From NCBI RefSeq assembly GCF_011764425.1, contig NZ_BLPF01000004.1, positions 1,066,001 through 1,130,000 of the forward strand: a stretch of DNA of 64,000 bases. The letters are read 5' to 3'. This document shows, piece after piece, positions 26,363 to 34,254 of this stretch. The notes beneath the pieces were generated by a model, which had not been told where the DNA came from, searched no databases, and was given only the letters and a program-made list of their open reading frames with translations. This DNA comes from Phytohabitans houttuyneae. Its GTDB lineage: Bacteria > Actinomycetota > Actinomycetes > Mycobacteriales > Micromonosporaceae. Positions within the stretch are counted from its first letter, which is position 1, and every line of letters starts with the position of its first letter. The position numbers were made by a program, and so were the translations under genes.

Positions 26363-27772
26363 GTGACCCTGACCGAGTCCACATCGGACGTACGACCGAA
26401 CCAGTCCCTGAGCGCGACGGCGGCGCGCAACCTCGCGACGACGACCAAGTCCGTGCCGCAGATGCAGGGCATCTCGCCGCGCTGGCTGCTGCGCATGCTG
26501 CCGTGGGAGGAGGCGCCGGGCGGCGCGTACCGCGTCAACCGCCGCCTGACCCTGACCCTCGGCGACGGGCGGGTGAGCTTCACCAACACCGGCGCCCGTG
26601 TGCGGGTGGTACCGCAGGAGCTGCGCGAGCTGCCGCTGCTGCGCGGGCTTACCGACGACGGTGTGCTGGCCGCGCTCGCCGACCGCTTCGAGCAGTGCGA
26701 GTACGCGCCGGGCGAGGTCATCGTCACCGCGGGACAGCCCGCCGAGCACGTCTACCTCGTGGCGCACGGCAAGCTGAGCCGGCTCGGCGCCGGCCGGTAC
26801 GGCGACCCGACCGTGCTGGGCACGCTCGCCGGCGGCGACCACTTCGGCGACCAGGTGCTCGCCGGCGGCGAACGGACCTGGGACTTCGGCGTCAAGGCGC
26901 TCACGCCCTGCATCCTGCTCGCGCTGCCGCGACGCTCCCTTGTGGAGCTTGAAGAGGTGACCGCGCACGTGCGGAGCGTCCTTGCCCGCCCTCGGCAGCG
27001 CCGCAACCGGCAGGGGGAGGCGGCGATCGCGATGTCCGCCGGCCACACGGGCGAGCACCCCCTCCCCGGCGCCTTCGTGGATTACGAGCTGTCGCCGAGG
27101 GAGTACGAGCTTTCGGTGGCGCAGACGGTGTTGCGGGTGCATTCGCGGGTTGCTGATTTGTACAACCAGCCGATGGATCAGGTGGAGCAGCAGTTGCGGT
27201 TGACGGTGGAGGCGTTGCGGGAGCGGCAGGAGAACGAGTTGGTGAACAACCGTGAGTTCGGGTTGTTGCACAACGCGGACCTGAAGCAGCGGATACACAC
27301 CCGCAACGGCCCACCCACGCCCGAGGACATGGACGACCTGCTGTGCCGCCGGCGCAGCACGAGGTTCTTCCTCGCCCACCCGCGCGCCATCGCCGCGTTC
27401 GGCCGCGAGTGCAGCCGGCGGGGCGTGTACCCGGCGCCGGTCGACGTGGACGGGCGCCAGGTGATGGGCTGGCGCGGCGTACCGGTGCTGCCTTGCGACA
27501 AGATCCCGATCGGGCCGGGTGGCATCACCTCGATCATGGCGATGCGCACCGGCAAGGACGAGAGCGGCGTGATCGGCCTGCGCGAGACCGGGCTGCCGGA
27601 CGAGTACGAGCCCGGCCTGTCCGTGCGCTTCATGGGCATCGACGAGAAGGCGATCCGCTCGTACCTGGTCAGCGCCTACTACTCGGCCGCGGTGCTCGTG
27701 CCGGACGCGTTGGGGATCCTCGAGAACGTCGAGATTCAGCCCGGGGCGGCTGCGGGTGGGGAAAGGCAGTGA
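26363..27772 (+). CDS. Family 2B encapsulin shell protein 2 (with cyclic-nucleotide-binding-like domain)
   Basis: A 469-residue paralogue of shell 1 with the same order. The N-arm is [36 protein letters not shown], the cNMP-like insert lies at about 94-200 ([27 protein letters not shown] ... [20 protein letters not shown]), and the HK97 capsid core ends [36 protein letters not shown]. Tandem, non-identical 2B shell genes are known to form two-component capsids. The proteins differ through much of the insert but are identical over residues 238-320. A TGGTGGTGTGTG sequence precedes the start in both genes. The stop overlaps the prenyl synthase GTG by 4 nt. Confidence 0.9.
   Translation: MTLTESTSDVRPNQSLSATAARNLATTTKSVPQMQGISPRWLLRMLPWEEAPGGAYRVNRRLTLTLGDGRVSFTNTGARVRVVPQELRELPLLRGLTDDGVLAALADRFEQCEYAPGEVIVTAGQPAEHVYLVAHGKLSRLGAGRYGDPTVLGTLAGGDHFGDQVLAGGERTWDFGVKALTPCILLALPRRSLVELEEVTAHVRSVLARPRQRRNRQGEAAIAMSAGHTGEHPLPGAFVDYELSPREYELSVAQTVLRVHSRVADLYNQPMDQVEQQLRLTVEALRERQENELVNNREFGLLHNADLKQRIHTRNGPPTPEDMDDLLCRRRSTRFFLAHPRAIAAFGRECSRRGVYPAPVDVDGRQVMGWRGVPVLPCDKIPIGPGGITSIMAMRTGKDESGVIGLRETGLPDEYEPGLSVRFMGIDEKAIRSYLVSAYYSAAVLVPDALGILENVEIQPGAAAGGERQ
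27074..27321 (+). repeat. 248-bp identical tract, copy 2 (within shell gene 2)
   Basis: Second copy of the tract at 25609-25856, 100% identical over 248 bp. It ends abruptly at CCACCCACGCC, after which the genes differ (GGACGAC versus CGAGGAC). It encodes the segment following the cNMP insert, most likely the long spine-helix region of the capsid P domain. Confidence 0.95.
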
Positions 27773-28809
27773 CGGCCGTGTCCGAGACGGAGACGGCCAG
27801 CGGCCGGTCCGCGCCCGAGGTCCTCGCCTGGAGCCGTACCTGCGTCGACCCCGCCCTGCGCGCGGCCGTGGACACGCTCCCGGGCGCCCTGCGCCAGATA
27901 GCCGGCTACCACTTCGGCTGGTGGGACCGGGACGGGCAGGCGGTCGGCGCGGCCGGCGGCAAGGCGATCCGGCCGGCGCTGGTGCTGCTCAGCGCCGAGG
28001 CCGTCGGCGCTGACCCGACCACCGCGCTGCCCGCGGCGGTGGCGGTCGAGCTGGTGCACAACTTCTCGCTGCTGCACGACGACGTGATGGACGGCGACCG
28101 CACCCGCCGGCACCGGGACACCGCCTGGACCGTGTACGGGGTCGGCCCGGCGATCCTGGCCGGCGACGCGCTGCTCGCGCTCGCGTTCGACGTGCTTGCC
28201 GCGAGCGGTCACCCGGCCACCCACGAGGCCGGCCGGCTGCTGCACGGCGCGGTGCAGGACCTGCTCGACGGGCAGAGCGCCGACCTGGCGTTCGAGGCCC
28301 GCTCGGAGGTCGAGCTGCGTGAGTGCCTGGGCATGGCGCGGGGCAAGACCGGCGCGCTGCTCGGCTGCGCGTGCGCGCTCGGCGCGACGTTCGGCGGTGC
28401 GACATGGGAGCGGGTCGGCCGGTTCCGGGAGTTCGGCGAGCGGCTGGGGCTCGCGTTCCAGTTCGTCGACGACCTGCTCGGCATCTGGGGTGACCCGTCG
28501 GTGACCGGAAAGCCCGTGCACGCCGACCTCCGGCAGCGCAAGAAGTCACTGCCCGTGGTGGCCGCGCTGACCTCGGGCACACCGGCCGGGCGGGAGCTCG
28601 CCGCGCTCTACAGTGGAGAGCCGTCCGGCGCCGACCTGGTGCGGGCCGCCGAGCTTGTCGACCAGGCCGGTGGGCGGGACTGGAGCCAGGCACAGGCCGA
28701 CGATCTGCTCGGCCAGGCGCTGCACCACCTGCGGTCGGCACACCCCGTCGCCGCGCCCGCCGCCGAGCTGGCCGGCCTGGCGGGGCTGGTGACGCGCCGG
28801 GATCGCTAG
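27769..28809 (+). CDS. Polyprenyl diphosphate synthase, probable encapsulin cargo
   Basis: A 346-residue trans-isoprenyl diphosphate synthase that condenses isopentenyl diphosphate with an allylic diphosphate. The first Asp-rich motif is intact ([15 protein letters not shown], Asp104-Asp108). The second is DDLLGIWGD (Asp234-Asp235), lacking the last Asp of DDxxD, as in several actinobacterial members. [12 protein letters not shown] and GKTGALLG match substrate-binding regions. Prenyl synthases are one of the known cargo classes of family 2 encapsulins. The short Ser/Thr/Ala/Glu-rich N-terminus (residues 2-16) precedes the fold and could be the encapsulation tag. The GTG overlaps the shell 2 stop (GTGA), so cargo and shell are translationally coupled. 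Confidence 0.9.
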   Translation: MTAVSETETASGRSAPEVLAWSRTCVDPALRAAVDTLPGALRQIAGYHFGWWDRDGQAVGAAGGKAIRPALVLLSAEAVGADPTTALPAAVAVELVHNFSLLHDDVMDGDRTRRHRDTAWTVYGVGPAILAGDALLALAFDVLAASGHPATHEAGRLLHGAVQDLLDGQSADLAFEARSEVELRECLGMARGKTGALLGCACALGATFGGATWERVGRFREFGERLGLAFQFVDDLLGIWGDPSVTGKPVHADLRQRKKSLPVVAALTSGTPAGRELAALYSGEPSGADLVRAAELVDQAGGRDWSQAQADDLLGQALHHLRSAHPVAAPAAELAGLAGLVTRRDR

Positions 28810-28864
28810 CTAATCGGCGGTTTCGCAGGATGCGCACGCGCGTGAACTGCACGTCCTCGGGGCG

Positions 28865-28886
28865 CGTGCCCTTGCATTAGGGCACG
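28865..28886. promoter_or_regulatory. Inverted repeat between the encapsulin operon and the CHRD gene
   Basis: 8-bp perfect arms (CGTGCCCT / AGGGCACG) around TGCATT. It lies 56 nt after the prenyl synthase stop and 22 nt before the CHRD start. It may be a terminator of the encapsulin operon or an operator for the CHRD gene; the sequence does not decide. Confidence 0.45.
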
Positions 28887-28907
28887 TTGTCTATGGACGG
28901 AGGCAAC

Positions 28908-29459
28908 ATGAACGTCAAGAGTGCGCGGCTGCTCGCCGTCGCGATCGTCACCCTCGTCGTCACCACGGCCGGCGGCAGCGCCGCGACCGCGGGCGGAGAC
29001 GGCCCACGAGGCGGCAACGCCTTCCAGGAACGGCTTTCCGGGTACCAGGAGGATCCGCTCGTGCTGTCGACGACAGGCTCGGGACAGTTCCGCGCCCAGA
29101 TCAACGACAGGACCGGTGAGATCGCGTACCGGCTCAGCTACACGGCCCTGGAAGGCAACATCACGCAGGCACACATCCACCTTGGGGGGAAAGCGCAAAG
29201 TGGCGGTATCAGCGTATTCCTCTGCACGAACCTCGGTAACGGGCCGGCCGGTACCCAGGCCTGCCCCGCCGCACCGGCGACTGTCACCGGCACCATCCGG
29301 GCGGCCGACGTGATCGGTCCGGTGGGCCAGGGGATCACGGCCGGGCAGTTCAGTGAACTCGTCGCCGCGATCCGCGCCGGCGCCACCTACGTGAACGTGC
29401 ACAGCAGCCTCTACCCCGCCGGGGAGATCCGCGCCCAGCTGGGGCACGACCACCACTGA
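28908..29459 (+). CDS. Secreted CHRD-domain protein
   Basis: A 183-residue exported protein. The signal peptide (ARLLAVAIVTLVVTTAGGSAATAGG) is followed by one CHRD domain: FQERLSGYQEDPLVLSTTGSGQFRAQI, ITQAHIHLGGKAQSGGISVFLC, and the hallmark VNVHSSLYPAGEIRAQL. CHRD domains occur in chordin and in many bacterial secreted proteins; their role in bacteria is not established. Two cysteines (LCTNLGN, QACPAAP) may form a disulphide. The ATG at 28908 has GGAGG 4 nt upstream, better than the ATG at 28893. Confidence 0.88.
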   Translation: MNVKSARLLAVAIVTLVVTTAGGSAATAGGDGPRGGNAFQERLSGYQEDPLVLSTTGSGQFRAQINDRTGEIAYRLSYTALEGNITQAHIHLGGKAQSGGISVFLCTNLGNGPAGTQACPAAPATVTGTIRAADVIGPVGQGITAGQFSELVAAIRAGATYVNVHSSLYPAGEIRAQLGHDHH

Positions 29460-29554
29460 CCGCACCGTTCGTGAACAGGGCGTTCATCCGGTCGCCGGCG
29501 CGACTTCGGGGGACGCCCTGATCACATCCCGGCACCAACCCGTACCGTAGAGCG

Positions 29555-30385
29555 ATGAGCACGCTGGTCGATGAGGCGCGAGTGGCGGCCAACGGAGCCG
29601 CCGACCGCCTCGGGGTACAGGTCCTGGAGCTGTCCGAGGTGGACGACCAGCGGGCGGCCGCGGAGCTCTTACAGCGCGTCTGGGACGCCGACTCACCCGA
29701 CCAGTTGGTCAACGCGGGCCTCATGCGTGCCTTCTCCCACTCCGGCAACTACGTCGTCGGCGCGTACCGGGGCGGCCAGCTGCTCGGCGCCGCTGTGGGC
29801 TTCATCGGCGCCGACCACCTGCACTCGCACATCGCGGGCGTGGAGCCGGGGCGGCAGGGCTCCGGCGTCGGGTACGCGATGAAGCTGCACCAGCGGGCGT
29901 GGGCGCTCGACCGGGGCTTTACGACGGTCTGCTGGACGTACGACCCGCTGGTGCGCCGCAACGCGTACTTCAACCTGTGCAAGCTCGGCGCCCGCGCCAC
30001 GGCGTACCTGCCGGACTTCTACGGGCCGATGGACGTGGGCACCAACGCCGGCGGCCCGAGCGACCGCATGTACGTGCGCTGGGACCTCACCTCGCCCAGC
30101 GCGACCGCCGCGGCCAGCGGCGAGTGCCAGGAGGTCGACCCGGCCGGCGGGATCGTGGTGCTCGGGCGCGACGAGGAGGGCGGGCCGGCGCCGGTCGCCG
30201 AGGCGGGTGGCCGCCGGCTGCTGGTGGCCGCGCCGTCCGACGTCGAGGCGCTGCGCGGAGCCGACCCGTCGCTCGCCGGCCGTTGGCGGTACGCGCTGCG
30301 CGAGGCGGTGACCGTGGCGATGGAGCGCGGCTATAGCGTGGCGGGCGTGACGCGTGACGGCTGGTACGTGCTGGAAGACGCGTGA
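29555..30385 (+). CDS. GNAT-family N-acetyltransferase-like protein
   Basis: A 276-residue protein whose first ~170 residues form a GNAT fold: VVGAYRGGQLLGAAVGFIG, then SHIAGVEPGRQGSGVGYAMKLHQRAWALDRG (acetyl-CoA motif A with R-Q-G-S-G-V-G), WTYDPLVRRNAYFNLCKLGARA. The remaining ~100 residues (DRMYVRWDL onwards) are conserved in the chorismate-pathway/NSAR-associated GNAT group. It lies 61 bp upstream of the racemase gene on the same strand; in Amycolatopsis-type clusters a comparable acyltransferase accompanies the racemase. The acyl acceptor is unknown. Confidence 0.8.
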   Translation: MSTLVDEARVAANGAADRLGVQVLELSEVDDQRAAAELLQRVWDADSPDQLVNAGLMRAFSHSGNYVVGAYRGGQLLGAAVGFIGADHLHSHIAGVEPGRQGSGVGYAMKLHQRAWALDRGFTTVCWTYDPLVRRNAYFNLCKLGARATAYLPDFYGPMDVGTNAGGPSDRMYVRWDLTSPSATAAASGECQEVDPAGGIVVLGRDEEGGPAPVAEAGGRRLLVAAPSDVEALRGADPSLAGRWRYALREAVTVAMERGYSVAGVTRDGWYVLEDA

Positions 30386-30446
30386 TCGGGCCCGATACGG
30401 CGCCGGCCACCACGGCGCCGCCCGCGCGCGCGAAGGAAGGCACGGC

Positions 30447-31553
30447 ATGAAGCTCACCGGGATCGAGCTGCGGCGGGTGGCGATGCCGCTGGTCGCGCCG
30501 TTCCGCACCTCGTTCGGCACCGAGTTCGCGCGCGACGTGCTGCTGGTCCGCGCGGTGACCGACGCGGCGGAGGGCTGGGGCGAGTGCGTGGCGATGTCCG
30601 AGCCGCGCTACTCCAGCGAGTTCGTGGACGGTGCCGCCGAGGTGGTCCGCCGCTTCCTCGCGCCGGCCGCCGCCGGGCTGCCGAGCGCCGACCCGGTCGC
30701 GGTGGAGCCGGTGTTCGCCGGGATCAAGGGCCACCCGATGGCCAAGGCGGCGGTACAGACCGCGCTGCTCGACGCCCAGCTGCGGGCGGCCGGGATCTCG
30801 TTCGGCGGCTACCTCGGCGCGGTGCGCGAGCGGGTGCCGGCCGGCGTCTCCGTCGGGATCATGGACTCGATCCCCGCGCTGCTGGACGCCGTCGACGGCT
30901 ACCTCGGGCAGGGCTACCTGCGGATCAAGCTGAAGATCGAGCCCGGCTGGGACGTCGAGCCGGTGCGCGCGGTCCGCGAGCGCTTCGGCGACGAAGTGCT
31001 GCTCCAGGTCGACGCCAACACCGCGTACACGCTGGCGGACGCCCGGCACCTGGCCCGGCTCGACCCCTTCGACCTGCTGCTGATCGAGCAGCCGCTGCCC
31101 GAAGACGACGTGCGTGGGCACGCCGCGCTCGCCCGCCAGATCGGTACCCCCGTCTGCCTGGACGAGTCGATCACCTCGGCCCGCGCCGCGGCGGACGCGA
31201 TCGCGCTCGGCGCCGCGGCGATCGTCAACGTCAAGCCCGGCCGCGTCGGTGGCTACCTGGAGGCCCGCCGGGTGCACGACGTGTGCGACGCGCACGGCGT
31301 GCCGGTGTGGTGCGGCGGCATGCTGGAGACCGGCCTCGGCCGCGCGGCCAACGTCGCGCTCGCCGCGCTGCCCAACTTCACGCTGCCCGGCGACACGTCC
31401 GCCTCCGACCGGTACTTCGCGCGGGACATCACGGCACCCTTCGTGCTGGAGGAGGGGCACGTGCGCGTGCCCACCGGCCCCGGCCTGGGCGTGGAGCCGG
31501 ACGAGGACGCACTGCGGGACTGCACGACCGCGGCGGAGTGGCTCAAGCTCTGA
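30447..31553 (+). CDS. N-succinyl/N-acylamino acid racemase – o-succinylbenzoate synthase family (enolase superfamily)
   Basis: A 368-residue MLE-subgroup enolase-superfamily protein, the same length as and very similar to the Amycolatopsis N-acylamino acid racemase. The catalytic set is complete: Lys161/Lys163 in RIKLKIEPGWD, metal ligands Asp189 (VDANTAY), Glu214 (LIEQPLPE) and Asp239 (CLDES), and Lys263 (NVKPGRVGG). Family members make o-succinylbenzoate for menaquinone (MenC), racemise N-succinylamino acids, or do both; without other men genes here, racemisation is at least as likely. It directly precedes the sialidase/ABC cluster, 118 bp away. GGAAGG provides the ribosome site. Confidence 0.9.
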   Translation: MKLTGIELRRVAMPLVAPFRTSFGTEFARDVLLVRAVTDAAEGWGECVAMSEPRYSSEFVDGAAEVVRRFLAPAAAGLPSADPVAVEPVFAGIKGHPMAKAAVQTALLDAQLRAAGISFGGYLGAVRERVPAGVSVGIMDSIPALLDAVDGYLGQGYLRIKLKIEPGWDVEPVRAVRERFGDEVLLQVDANTAYTLADARHLARLDPFDLLLIEQPLPEDDVRGHAALARQIGTPVCLDESITSARAAADAIALGAAAIVNVKPGRVGGYLEARRVHDVCDAHGVPVWCGGMLETGLGRAANVALAALPNFTLPGDTSASDRYFARDITAPFVLEEGHVRVPTGPGLGVEPDEDALRDCTTAAEWLKL

Positions 31554-31588
31554 TCGACCCCTCCACGAAACCTGCTCGCAACATCCCC

Positions 31589-31618
31589 TTGACCCGGTGA
31601 TCGATCGACGCCTAGCCT
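31589..31618 (+). promoter_or_regulatory. Sigma70/HrdB-like promoter of the ABC-lyase-sialidase operon
   Basis: TTGACC (31589-31594) and TAGCCT (31613-31618) are separated by 18 nt, a good match to the actinobacterial housekeeping consensus (TTGACN / TANNNT). The expected transcript start is near 31625, about 45 nt before the binding-protein GTG. Confidence 0.7.
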
Positions 31619-31635
31619 CCTCCAAGACGTAGGAC

Positions 31636-31649
31636 ATAGGACGTCCCAT
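31636..31649 (+). promoter_or_regulatory. Candidate operator (near-palindrome) in the 5' leader of the sialidase operon
   Basis: ATAGGACGTCCCAT is a 14-bp palindrome with one mismatched pair and a GGACGTCC centre. An extra half-site (GTAGGAC) lies 7 nt upstream, in register with the ATAGGAC half. It lies just downstream of the predicted transcription start, a position suited to repression. GntR-type repressors often control such operons, but none is encoded in this window. Confidence 0.5.
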
Positions 31650-31671
31650 GAATGGGCGTGAAGGAGGCACC

Positions 31672-33290
31672 GTGGGTACCTCGACATACCGGACCATAAG
31701 CCGCCGAGACCTGCTGCGCTACAGCGCCATCCTCGGCGCCGCCGCCACCGTCACGGCGACCGTGTCGGCCTGCGAGAGCGGACCCGCCTCCACCGGCTCG
31801 GTCGGTGGCGACGGCGACAAGGACCTGGTCACCGCCGTGATCGGGTACGGCAACGACCAGAGCTGGGACCCCACCCAGACCGCGTCCGCGTTTTCGATGG
31901 CCGCGATCAACCACATCTACGAGGCGCTTGTCGAGACCGACCCGGTGACCCGCGAGCCCTACCCGGCGCTGGCCACCGCGCTGCCGGCCGACCCCGCGGC
32001 CACCACCTGGAAGTTCACGCTCCGGCAGGGCGCCAAGTGGCACGACGGCCAGCCGGTGACCGTCGACGACGTGCTCTTCACGTTTCAGCGGGTGCTCGAT
32101 CCCGAGGCGAAGCCGCTGGTGGGCAACTTCTTCCGCTCCTGGCTCCAGGAGGTGCGCAAGGTCGACGACACGAGCGTGGAGCTGGTCTTCAAGTTTCCGT
32201 TCCCCGACGCGCTCAAGCGGCTCTCCATCGCCAAGATCATGCCAAAGCACGTCTTCGGGCGGCCGGCGGCTGGGACGCGGCCAAGGGTGGCAAGGCGGTC
32301 GGCTCCGGGCCGTTCAAGATGACCGCGCACAACCCGAAGTCCAACACCACGTTCGAGGCGTTCGCCGACTACAACGGGCCGCGCCGGGCCGCGTACAAGA
32401 AGATGAACTGGCTGTCCATTGTGGACGCGTCGGCCCGGGTGGCGAAGATCTCCGGCGGCCACGCCGAGGCGCAGATCTCGGACAACATCCCCTACGCCAA
32501 CATCGACCAGCTCAAGAGCGGCGGGCTGACCGTCGAGGGCGCGACCGGGATGAACCACATGTTCCTGATGTTCAACACCGGCAACAAGCCCTTCGACGAC
32601 GTGCGCGTGCGGCAGGCGCTGCTCTACGCGATCGACACCAAGACGATGATCGACGTCGCGCTCAAGGGGCACGGCACGGCGTCGACGAGCTTCCTCAACG
32701 AGCAGAACCCGTCGTACACCCGGGCCGGCACCGTGTACGCGTACGACCCGGACAAGGCCAAGTCGCTGCTCGCCGCGGCGGGCGTCACCGGGCTGTCCGT
32801 CACGCTGATGGCGGTCAACGTCAGCTGGATCGCCGACTGCCTCCCCACGATCGCCAACTCGTGGAACGCGATCGGCGTGCGCACCACGCTCCAGCCGCAG
32901 GACACCAGCGCGCTCTTCACCAAGATGGACCAGTCGCAGGACTACCAGGTCGTGGCGGCCGCCTCGAACCCCAACCAGTTCGGCATCGACGCCGACCTCA
33001 TCCTGCGGTACAACTACACGCCCGGCGGCGTGTGGATGAAGTACACCAAGTGGGACGCCAGCCCGGCCGCGAAGGACCTCTTCGCCAAGATGGACAGGGC
33101 GACCGAGGAGCCGGACCAGGCCAAGAAGCTGGCCCTCACCCACCAGTACCTGAACGTGATCGCCGAGCAGGCGGTGCTCTACCCGGTCGTGCACACCGAG
33201 CTGATGACGGCCTGGGACGGCAAGAAGCTGTCCGGTGTGCGACCGCAGGGGTACCCGGGTATCAACCTGCTCCAGTCCAAGCGGGTCTGA
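31672..33290 (+). CDS. Peptide/nickel-type ABC transporter substrate-binding lipoprotein (SBP_bac_5), frame broken by a 1-nt deletion
   Basis: A cluster C binding protein of about 539 residues. The leader has a twin arginine (ISRRDLLRYSAILG) and lipobox (TVSAC, Cys34), so it is a probable Tat-exported lipoprotein. SBP_bac_5 marks are TTWKFTLRQGAKWHDGQPVTVDDVLFTFQRVLD, FDDVRVRQALLYAID and the ASNPNQFGIDADLILRYNY region. At 32257-32259 three Gs follow CACGTCTTC; a fourth would join HVFG to AAGGWDAAKGGKAVGSGPFKM in the frame that runs to 33290. As sequenced, the product stops at 32322. GGAGG 4 nt before the GTG at 31672 fixes the start. Neighbours suggest a sialic-acid-type or N-acyl ligand. Confidence 0.88.
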
Positions 33291-33294
33291 CCTC

Positions 33295-34254
33295 GTGGCC
33301 GTCATCGCCCGGATGCTGGCCCGCCGCGTCCTCATCCTCGTCCCGCTGCTGCTGGGCGTGATCCTGTTCGTCTTCATCGTCATGCGGTTTTCGAGCAACA
33401 AGCCCGAGTACGCGTACTTCCAGGGCACGAACCCGACGCAGGAGCAGATCCAGCAGTTTCGCGAGGAGAACGGGCTGACCGACCCGCTGCCGGTGCGGTA
33501 CGTCCGGTTCGTCGGCGACCTGCTACAGGGAGACATGGGTACGAGCGTGCTGACCAGGGCGCCGGTGCTCGACTCGGTGCTCACCGCGCTGCCGCTGACG
33601 ATGCAGCTGACCTTCCTCGGGCTGGGGATCGCCGTGGTGACCTCGCTGCTGCTGGGCGTCACCGCGGCGATCTTCCGAGATCGGTGGCCGGACCAGCTCA
33701 TCCGGGTGGTCTCGCTGGGTGGGGTGGCGGCACCGTCGTTCTGGCTGGCACTGCTGATGATCCAGTGGCTGGCCGTGGACCGGGGGTGGTTTCCGACCGG
33801 CGGGTACATCAATCCGGCCGACTCGTTCAGCGGGTGGCTGCGCTCCATGGCGCTGCCCGCGCTGGCGCTGTCGCTGCCGGTCGCGGCCCAGCTCACCCGC
33901 ATCGTCCGCACGTCGATGGTCGAGGAACTGGACAAGGACTACGTGCGCACGGCCATCGGCAGCGGCCTGCCGCCGATCGTCGTGGTCGGCCGCAACGTGC
34001 TGCGTAACGCCCTGATCAACCCGTTGACCGTGCTCGGCCTGCGGGTCGGCTACCTGCTCGGCGGTGCCGTGGTGATCGAGACGATCTTCGCGCTCCCGGG
34101 CATGGGCAAGCTCATGATCGACGGCGTCACCAACGGCGACCCGGCCGTCGTACAGGGCGTCGTGCTCACGATCGCCACCGGCTTCGTCGTGGTCAACCTC
34201 GTCGTCGACATCCTGTACCTGCTGGTCAACCCCCGCCTGCGGAGCTCGACATGA
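33295..34254 (+). CDS. Peptide-type ABC transporter permease 1 (DppB-like)
   Basis: A 319-residue inner-membrane permease with six TMs. It has RMLARRVLILVPLLLGVILFVFIVMRF at the N-terminus, the QEQIQQFREENGLTDPLPVRYVRFVGDLLQGDMGTS periplasmic loop typical of DppB, and the EAA motif region RTAIGSGLPPIVVVGRNVLRNAL that contacts the ATPase. The C-terminus ends DILYLLVNPRLR. The GTG at 33295 lies 4 nt after the binding-protein stop; an ATG at 33313 is an alternative. The stop overlaps the next ATG (ATGA). Confidence 0.94.
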   Translation: MAVIARMLARRVLILVPLLLGVILFVFIVMRFSSNKPEYAYFQGTNPTQEQIQQFREENGLTDPLPVRYVRFVGDLLQGDMGTSVLTRAPVLDSVLTALPLTMQLTFLGLGIAVVTSLLLGVTAAIFRDRWPDQLIRVVSLGGVAAPSFWLALLMIQWLAVDRGWFPTGGYINPADSFSGWLRSMALPALALSLPVAAQLTRIVRTSMVEELDKDYVRTAIGSGLPPIVVVGRNVLRNALINPLTVLGLRVGYLLGGAVVIETIFALPGMGKLMIDGVTNGDPAVVQGVVLTIATGFVVVNLVVDILYLLVNPRLRSST

